Below are positions 58,691-64,000 of a stretch of DNA of 64,000 bases, one piece after another. How positions within the stretch are numbered: position 1 is the stretch's first letter; each line of letters opens with the position of its first letter. Source of the stretch: CSSed11-175R1 sp041685735. GTDB taxonomy: Bacteria > Actinomycetota > Nitriliruptoria > Nitriliruptorales > Nitriliruptoraceae. The notes beneath the pieces are model-generated. The model searched no databases, had not been told where the DNA came from, and worked only from the letters and a program-made list of their open reading frames with translations. The stretch spans positions 62,001 through 126,000 of the forward strand of contig JAWLFE010000001.1 in NCBI GenBank assembly GCA_041685735.1, given 5' to 3'. The position numbers were made by a program, and so were the translations under genes.

Positions 58691-60604
58691 ATGTCCTCGG
58701 CACACCCGACCACGCTGCTCAGCCCCGATGACCTCTACCTGTTCAGCGAGGGCAGCCACACGCGCCTGTACCGCCACCTCGGTGCGCACCTGACCGAGCG
58801 CGATGGGGTGGCGGGTGCACAGGTCGCCGTCTGGGCCCCCAACGCGGAGGCGGTCGCCTTCGTCGGCGACGCCAACGACTGGGAGGTCGGCGCTGATCCA
58901 CTGACCCGACGTGAGGCATCCGGCATCTGGGAGGCGTTCGTCCCGGGCGCGGCGCACGGGCAGGCATACAAGCTCGAGGTGGTCCCGTACGGCGGTGGCG
59001 AACCGATCCAGCACGCGGATCCGTTCGCGACACATACCGAGACCCCGCCCAGCAACGCCTCGAAGCTGTGGGACCTCGACTACACGTGGGGTGACGACAC
59101 GTGGATGGCGGACCGCCCGCAGCGCCAGACCGCAGACGCACCGTTCGCGATCTACGAGGTGCACCTCGGGTCCTGGCAGCGCGGCGAGGACGGCAAGCGC
59201 TTCCTGACCTACCGCGAGCTCGCCCCACATCTCATCGACCACGTGACCCGCTTGGGCGTCACGCACGTCGAACTCCTGCCCGTGATGGAGCACCCCTTCT
59301 ACGGCTCCTGGGGCTACCAGACCACCGGCTACTTCGCGCCGACATCACGCTACGGCACCCCGCAGGACCTGATGTGGCTGATCGACCAGCTCCACCAGGC
59401 CGGCATCGGTGTCATCCTCGACTGGGTCCCCTCACACTTCCCCGACGACTGGTGGGGCCTGGCCATGTTCGATGGCACCCACCTGTACGACCACCAGGAT
59501 CCACGTCGGGGCATCCATCCCGACTGGAACTCGGCGATGTTCAACTACGGCCGTCCCGAGGTGCGTTCGTTCCTGCTGTCCAGCGCGCTGTCGTGGCTCG
59601 ACCGGTACCACGCCGACGGCCTGCGGGTGGATGCGGTGTCCTCGATGCTCTACCTCGACTACTCGCGGGGACCGGGGGAGTGGATCCCCAACGAACACGG
59701 TGGCAACGAACACCTCGAGGCGATCGACTTCCTGCGCCGCCTCAACGACGAGGTGGCCGGCAACTACCCGGGCGTCTGGACCTTCGCGGAGGAGTCGACC
59801 GCGTGGGACGGGGTGACACGGCCGACCGGCGAGGGAGGGCTCGGGTTCGACGCGAAGTGGGACCTCGGGTGGATGCACGACACCCTGGCCTACTTCGAGC
59901 AGGATCCGAGCCATCGCCGCGCGCACCACCAGAAGCTGACGTTCCGGTCGCTGTACGCCACCAGCGAGATGTTCACCCTGCCGTTGTCCCACGACGAGGT
60001 GTCGCACGGCAAGGGCTCACTGCTCGACAAGATGCCCGGCGACGACTGGCAGCAACGCGCCAACCTGCGGCTGCTGCTCGGCCATCAGATCGCCACACCG
60101 GGCAAGCCGCTGGTGTTCATGGGCGCCGAGTTCGGCCAACGCGGCGACTGGAACGTCGAGGGGCAGCTCGACTGGCAGCTCCTGGACGACGACCGGCATG
60201 CGGCCCTGTTCACCTGGGCGGCCGAGCTGTTCGGCGCCTACCGCGAGCTGCCCGCCCTGCACGCGCAGGACCGGGACGCGGACGGCTTCGCGTGGGTCGA
60301 CGCCTCCGATGAGGCGCAGTCGATCGTGTCCTACCTGCGCCGGGCTCCGGGGCATGACGAGGTGTTGGTGGTGTTGAACCTCACCCCGGTCCCACGGGCG
60401 CCCTACCGGATCGGTGTGCCACGTGGCGGCTGCTGGCGGGAGGTCCTGAACTCCGACCTCGCGCGCTACGGCGGCAGCGGCATGCACACCAACATGGGCG
60501 GTGTGCAGGCCGAGGAGGTCGCCTCCCAGGGACAGCCCTGGTCGGTCGACCTGGTGCTGCCTCCCCTGGGCTTGCTGCTGCTGACGCCCAGCACCGCACC
60601 CTGA
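58691..60604 (+). CDS. glgB: 1,4-alpha-glucan branching enzyme
   Basis: Predicted 637-residue GH13 enzyme that makes alpha-1,6 branches in glycogen. A CBM48 domain (about 25-115; VAVWAPNAEAVAFVGDANDW) precedes the barrel with LLPVMEHPFYGSWGYQTTGYFAPTSRYGTP and DWVPSHF. The nucleophile is Asp314 in LRVDAVSSMLYLDY, the acid/base Glu367 in FAEEST, and the third acid lies in SHDEV (434-436). It lacks the extra N-terminal domain of long GlgBs. The ATG has GAAGGA upstream. A TACCCT -10-like element is at 58577. Confidence 0.93.
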   Translation: MSSAHPTTLLSPDDLYLFSEGSHTRLYRHLGAHLTERDGVAGAQVAVWAPNAEAVAFVGDANDWEVGADPLTRREASGIWEAFVPGAAHGQAYKLEVVPYGGGEPIQHADPFATHTETPPSNASKLWDLDYTWGDDTWMADRPQRQTADAPFAIYEVHLGSWQRGEDGKRFLTYRELAPHLIDHVTRLGVTHVELLPVMEHPFYGSWGYQTTGYFAPTSRYGTPQDLMWLIDQLHQAGIGVILDWVPSHFPDDWWGLAMFDGTHLYDHQDPRRGIHPDWNSAMFNYGRPEVRSFLLSSALSWLDRYHADGLRVDAVSSMLYLDYSRGPGEWIPNEHGGNEHLEAIDFLRRLNDEVAGNYPGVWTFAEESTAWDGVTRPTGEGGLGFDAKWDLGWMHDTLAYFEQDPSHRRAHHQKLTFRSLYATSEMFTLPLSHDEVSHGKGSLLDKMPGDDWQQRANLRLLLGHQIATPGKPLVFMGAEFGQRGDWNVEGQLDWQLLDDDRHAALFTWAAELFGAYRELPALHAQDRDADGFAWVDASDEAQSIVSYLRRAPGHDEVLVVLNLTPVPRAPYRIGVPRGGCWREVLNSDLARYGGSGMHTNMGGVQAEEVASQGQPWSVDLVLPPLGLLLLTPSTAP

Positions 60605-60622
60605 GTGTGACGATGCTCACAC
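60605..60622. terminator. Small bidirectional hairpin
   Basis: GTGTGA-CGATGC-TCACAC forms a 6-bp perfect stem in the 12-base space between the convergent glgB and GH13 genes. It overlaps the GH13 stop codon. Likely a shared terminator, though short. Confidence 0.4.
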
Positions 60623-63070
60623 GTGGCGTGTGAACACGACGCCGCTGGAGTCGTTGAGGGTGATCGGGCCGCCGAGGTAGTCGCTGCCGATGTTGGGCGT
60701 GCGCAGCATCAGATGCCAGCCGTCCGGGGTCAGCCCCGGGAGGTCGAGCTCGGTCGGGGTCAGATCGATGTCGCCCCCTTCCATGTTGCCGACGAACAGC
60801 ACCTGCTCGCCCCCATCCGGCGCCTGCCGCAACGCGGCGAACACCGCGTGTCCGTTGACGGGTCGCAGGTACTCGAAGACGTCCTGTGGACCGAGGTCCC
60901 CGCGCAGCCAGGGGCGGTCGTGCCGGAAGGTCCGCACGGCGAGGTTGTAGGTCGTCTGGCTCGGCTGCAGCCGGCTGGCCCACCCCGACACGTTGCTGTA
61001 GTCGTGCATGTCGTCCATCCACGCGCGGGCGATGCGCTTGAGGCCGGCGGGATCCATCGGGGACGGCCCCGCCAGGGGCGGCTCGACGTCGTTGATCAGC
61101 CGACTGATCGCCTCGAGGTCGTCGTCGGTCACCTCGACCAGGGCCGGGAGCAGGTCCATGAAGCGGCGGAGCTCCTCGAGGGTCTCGAAGCCCAGCGACT
61201 TCAGCCGCTTGAAGTTGGCGGCCAGCGGGTAGAACTCCTCGTCGACCTGCCAGATCAGCGAGATCGCCTCCTCGCTGAGCACCTTGACGCCGTACCGGTC
61301 GTCCTGGTTGCGGATGAACCCCCAGGCGGCCCGCATGGAGGCGTTGAGGAAGTCCATCGGGACGCCCGGGAACACCGTGTAGGTCAACAGCTTGATCGCG
61401 GGGTTGTCGTAGGCCTTGTCGAGGATCTGCAGGTAGGTGTCGCCCAGTCGCTCGTTGATGTACAGGTCCGGGCTGACCTGCGTGCCGCGTCGCAGGGTGT
61501 CGTGGTTCGCGCACCCGGAGATCCAGGTGGAGCCGTGGGTGAGGATCTCCTGGATCCGCCACCACGAGCGCAGCCAGAACCCGTAGACGAACGGCGTGTT
61601 GTGCGCGAAGGTCAGCGGTCCCCACTGGAAGACGTCGTCGTCCTGCTGCTGCTCGATCACCCCGCGGTAGCTCGACGACAACTCCCAGTCCGGCTCCGGC
61701 CACGGACGACCGTCCTCGAACACCATCCACGGGCGGTAGCGGCACTCGCCGACCTCCTGGACGACGTCGCTCATCAGCTGCAGGAACCCGTCGTCGTGCT
61801 TGAGCTCCCGGGCAGCGGCGTCGTAGAACTTGAAGTCCTGCGCGCCGTCGACCCGCACCCCGTCGAAGCCGTAGTCGATCTTGCGTCGCTGCATCTCCAG
61901 CAGGATCGCGCGCACCCAGGGGTTGCGGTAGTCGAGGTTCTGGCCGTACATGTTCGGGCCGGCGAACCATTCGTCGTCGAGGATGCGCGTCGCCTGGTTG
62001 TCCGCGTGGCCGTAGACCACATCCGCGACGAGGTTGATCGGACCGGTGGGGAAGCGGTGCAGGATCCCGGCCAGGTCCACGAGTTCGTCGGGGCGGCCGG
62101 TCTCCAGCAACGTCGGGTTCACCGCCGCCGAGCCTGCGATCGGCACGTCGTAGCCCCAGTTGGTGGTGTCCGGGCGACGCACCGTGACGGTGAGCTCATC
62201 CTCGATATCGCCAACACGATCGCCGGTCGCCTCGGCACCATCATCGCGGGCTGTCGGGTGGGGGTCCCAGAAGGGTGGGCCGGCCTCGTAGACGGTCGTC
62301 GGCTCGACCGGCAGCAGCTGCACGGCGTCGTACCCGAGGAAGGCCTGCTCGTCCGGTGTGAGCTCGGTGCCGTCAGCGACCCGGTCGGCAAGACGCTCGA
62401 ACCAGGCCGCGAGGCTCGCGAGCGTGCCGCCTGCGGTCGCGGTCGGGACGTGGACCTGCAGGATGTTGGTGACCGGCGAACGCTTGAGGATCCCCGACCC
62501 ACACCGGTCCTCGCCGGCGTCCGACGCCAGCGACCGCCAGTAGTCGAGGTCGGTGCGTCGTTCCTGCAGGCCCGCGGTGTCGTAGACCTCGGACGGAGCG
62601 AAGGCACCGAACGGCACGGAGCTCGCCATCGGGTCGTCGACCCGTTGCCACGCCCCATCGCCATCACGGTAGGTCAGGCAGTAGAAGCTGCCGAGCCGGT
62701 CACGGTCCCCGATCTGGAGCCCGGAGACGACGCCGAACACCAACGCTTCCTCGCGTTGCAGGGGGACCAACGTCCGTCGGAAGGTGACCGTGGACCGTGC
62801 GGCGGTGATGTCCAGGCCCTGCAGCGGATCGAGGACCTCGAGGAAGAGGTCGGCATCGGCAACGTGCTCACGGACCAGCCGCTGGACCCAGAACCCGAAG
62901 GCGACCGTGCCCTCGGCTGTGGCAGCCGCCACCGGCTGCGCACCCAGGCGCGGTGCGATCCGTCGCGCGACGGCGAACGGGTCGTCGGCGTCCACGCGCT
63001 GATCGAGCACCCATCGCACGAGCTCCTGGGTGGCGGGTTCGTCGAGGCACGGCGTCAGCGTGATGGTCAT
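60617..63070 (-). CDS. gghA: GH13 hydrolase, glucosylglycerol hydrolase-like
   Basis: Predicted 817-residue glycoside hydrolase. The catalytic residues are Asp408 in GFDGVRVDGAQDF, Glu452 in WMVFEDGRP and His523-Asp524 in CANHDTLRRG. NLVADVVYGHADNQ is GH13 region I. A long N-terminal domain of about 200 residues and insertions such as FAGPNMYGQNLDYRNPWVRAILLEMQRRKIDYGFD set it apart from amylases and recall GghA, which splits glucosylglycerol in salt-acclimated bacteria. That assignment is by memory of the family and is moderate. The ATG start fits; a 12-residue extension is possible. Confidence 0.65.
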   Translation of the reverse strand: MTITLTPCLDEPATQELVRWVLDQRVDADDPFAVARRIAPRLGAQPVAAATAEGTVAFGFWVQRLVREHVADADLFLEVLDPLQGLDITAARSTVTFRRTLVPLQREEALVFGVVSGLQIGDRDRLGSFYCLTYRDGDGAWQRVDDPMASSVPFGAFAPSEVYDTAGLQERRTDLDYWRSLASDAGEDRCGSGILKRSPVTNILQVHVPTATAGGTLASLAAWFERLADRVADGTELTPDEQAFLGYDAVQLLPVEPTTVYEAGPPFWDPHPTARDDGAEATGDRVGDIEDELTVTVRRPDTTNWGYDVPIAGSAAVNPTLLETGRPDELVDLAGILHRFPTGPINLVADVVYGHADNQATRILDDEWFAGPNMYGQNLDYRNPWVRAILLEMQRRKIDYGFDGVRVDGAQDFKFYDAAARELKHDDGFLQLMSDVVQEVGECRYRPWMVFEDGRPWPEPDWELSSSYRGVIEQQQDDDVFQWGPLTFAHNTPFVYGFWLRSWWRIQEILTHGSTWISGCANHDTLRRGTQVSPDLYINERLGDTYLQILDKAYDNPAIKLLTYTVFPGVPMDFLNASMRAAWGFIRNQDDRYGVKVLSEEAISLIWQVDEEFYPLAANFKRLKSLGFETLEELRRFMDLLPALVEVTDDDLEAISRLINDVEPPLAGPSPMDPAGLKRIARAWMDDMHDYSNVSGWASRLQPSQTTYNLAVRTFRHDRPWLRGDLGPQDVFEYLRPVNGHAVFAALRQAPDGGEQVLFVGNMEGGDIDLTPTELDLPGLTPDGWHLMLRTPNIGSDYLGGPITLNDSSGVVFTRHV

Positions 63071-63114
63071 ACGTGGCGAGCTTCCGTCATCGCGGGCAGA
63101 TGGCACCCGCGACG

Positions 63115-64000
63115 CTAGCCAGTCCTCTCCCGGTCGGCCGGGGGACCCGTCGTGCCCTCACCGGGCAGTTCGACGATCAGGTGGGCGCCCTGGTGCCGGT
63201 TCGGTTCGGCCCATGCCCGCCCGCCGTGGATGGCGGCGAACTCGGCGACGAGCGCGAGGCCGACCCCGGTCCCGGGTTGGGGGTGATCGTGTTCGACCCG
63301 ATGGAACGGATCGAACACGCTCGCGAGCTCCTCGTCGGGGATGCCCGGACCCTCATCGTGCACCTCGAGGCGCAGGCCGTGGACGCCGAAGCCCGCCAGC
63401 CTGACGGTCACCGGTCCCTCGGGTGCGTACTTGCCGGCGTTGTCCAGCAGGTTGGCGAGGATCCGCTCGCACCGGACCGGGTCGGCATGCACCTCGAGCG
63501 ACCCCGGCGCCTCCAGTCGGACCCGCTCGACGACCGGGGAGGCGGCGATGATCTCGGTCGCCTTCGTCACCACGTCGAACCGGACGGGCTGCGCGGTCAG
63601 CAGCCCGCGGGAGAGCCGGTCGACGTCCAACAGGTCACCCAGCAAGGTGGCCAGTCGTTCGGCGTTGTCCGCGAGGGCATCCTCGATCCGGTTGCGCAAC
63701 TGCAGATCCGAGCTCCCGCGGAGCCGCTGGAGGGTGGCCGCCATGCCCTGCACGACGGTCAACGGTGTCCGCAGTTCGTGTGAGACGGCGGTCAGGAACG
63801 AATCCTTGACCTGGTTGAGGTGGCGGAGCTGCTCGGCCGCTTGCTGCTCCCGATCGGCGATCTGCTGCAGGATCCGCTCGCGCTCGACCCGCTCCGTGAC
63901 GTCACGGAAGTAGACGGTCAAGCCGTCGTCCGACGGATAGACGTTGGCCTCGATCCAGCTCTGGGATGGCTCGAACCAGTCGACGACGACCTCCGAGGTG
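63115..64000 (-). CDS. PAS-domain sensor histidine kinase (5' end outside the window)
   Basis: The visible C-terminal 295 residues of a kinase continue past 64000. The first about 40 residues (VDWFEPSQSWIEANVYPSDDGLTVYFRDVTERVERERIL) are the end of a PAS domain and its coiled-coil linker. The phosphoacceptor helix is FLTAVSHELRTPLTVVQ. The ATPase domain has the N box ILANLLDNAGKYAP, G1 DEGPGIPDE and G2 GTGVGLALVAEFAAIHGG. It would phosphorylate a response regulator not seen here. Upstream sensory parts are cut off. It lies 44 bases upstream of the GH13 gene on the same strand. Confidence 0.9.
   Translation of the reverse strand, partial: TSEVVVDWFEPSQSWIEANVYPSDDGLTVYFRDVTERVERERILQQIADREQQAAEQLRHLNQVKDSFLTAVSHELRTPLTVVQGMAATLQRLRGSSDLQLRNRIEDALADNAERLATLLGDLLDVDRLSRGLLTAQPVRFDVVTKATEIIAASPVVERVRLEAPGSLEVHADPVRCERILANLLDNAGKYAPEGPVTVRLAGFGVHGLRLEVHDEGPGIPDEELASVFDPFHRVEHDHPQPGTGVGLALVAEFAAIHGGRAWAEPNRHQGAHLIVELPGEGTTGPPADRERTG

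Overview
The window is strongly GC-rich DNA with many GTG starts and dense, often overlapping genes. A BldD-type regulator, the MSMEG_4193/DUF3090/SCO1664 trio, an SCO6745-family protein and a GlgB/GT4 glucan locus all point to the Actinomycetota. No rRNA is present to place it, so a deep-branching class such as Nitriliruptoria is only a guess. I saw no tRNA, rRNA, CRISPR array, phage or insertion sequence. Two 100-N scaffold gaps (8721-8820 and 35299-35398) interrupt hrcA's start region and the cyclohydrolase gene. The first is flanked by an exact 99-bp duplication, so it looks like an unmerged contig overlap rather than missing DNA.

Layout. 1-8.5 kb: housekeeping and small actinobacterial genes (DUF2203, acetylornithine deacetylase-type M20 peptidase, RNase R-type nuclease, J-domain protein, SCO6745 protein, deacetylase, holin-like membrane protein). 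8.6-17.1 kb: the classic block hrcA-dnaJ-rsmE-(bldD-like)-phoH-ybeY-corC-cdd-era, with a 24-bp tandem repeat between hrcA and dnaJ. 17.3-23.4 kb: a complete branched-chain amino-acid type ABC importer (SBP, two permeases, two ATPases) with a leader hairpin and a strong hairpin after the SBP gene. 23.4-26.8 kb: an amine/imino-acid oxidation operon on the minus strand (two FAD oxidases and an ornithine cyclodeaminase/mu-crystallin homologue). 26.9-29.6 kb: alkylation repair (Ada-AlkA fusion, then ogt), then a twin-dyad region and a frame-disrupted lipoprotein gene.

30.3-54.3 kb is the most distinctive part: a one-carbon and methylated-amine gene set. It holds a 2-hydroxyacid dehydrogenase with DUF1015, then MTHFR-Fhs-cyclohydrolase-FolC, an IclR regulator, a flavin/GcvT dimethylglycine/sarcosine dehydrogenase with its own EtfBA, a GntR regulator, a universal stress protein and a BCCT betaine transporter. 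A LysR regulator then diverges from a six-gene, tightly coupled operon: corrinoid protein, DUF1638, 'virulence factor' domain protein, methyl-THF:corrinoid methyltransferase, ferredoxin/ASKHA corrinoid activator and a non-pyrrolysine MttB-family methyltransferase. Read together, the genes could import glycine betaine (or a relative), take the first methyl to THF through cobalamin, oxidise it to formate with ATP recovery, and remove the remaining methyls with the flavin/GcvT enzyme and ETF. The substrate is inferred.

54.3-64 kb: the conserved actinobacterial trio of unknown function, a GT4 glycosyltransferase, an O-methyltransferase, glgB, a GH13 glucosylglycerol-hydrolase-like enzyme and the 3' part of a PAS histidine kinase that runs off the window.
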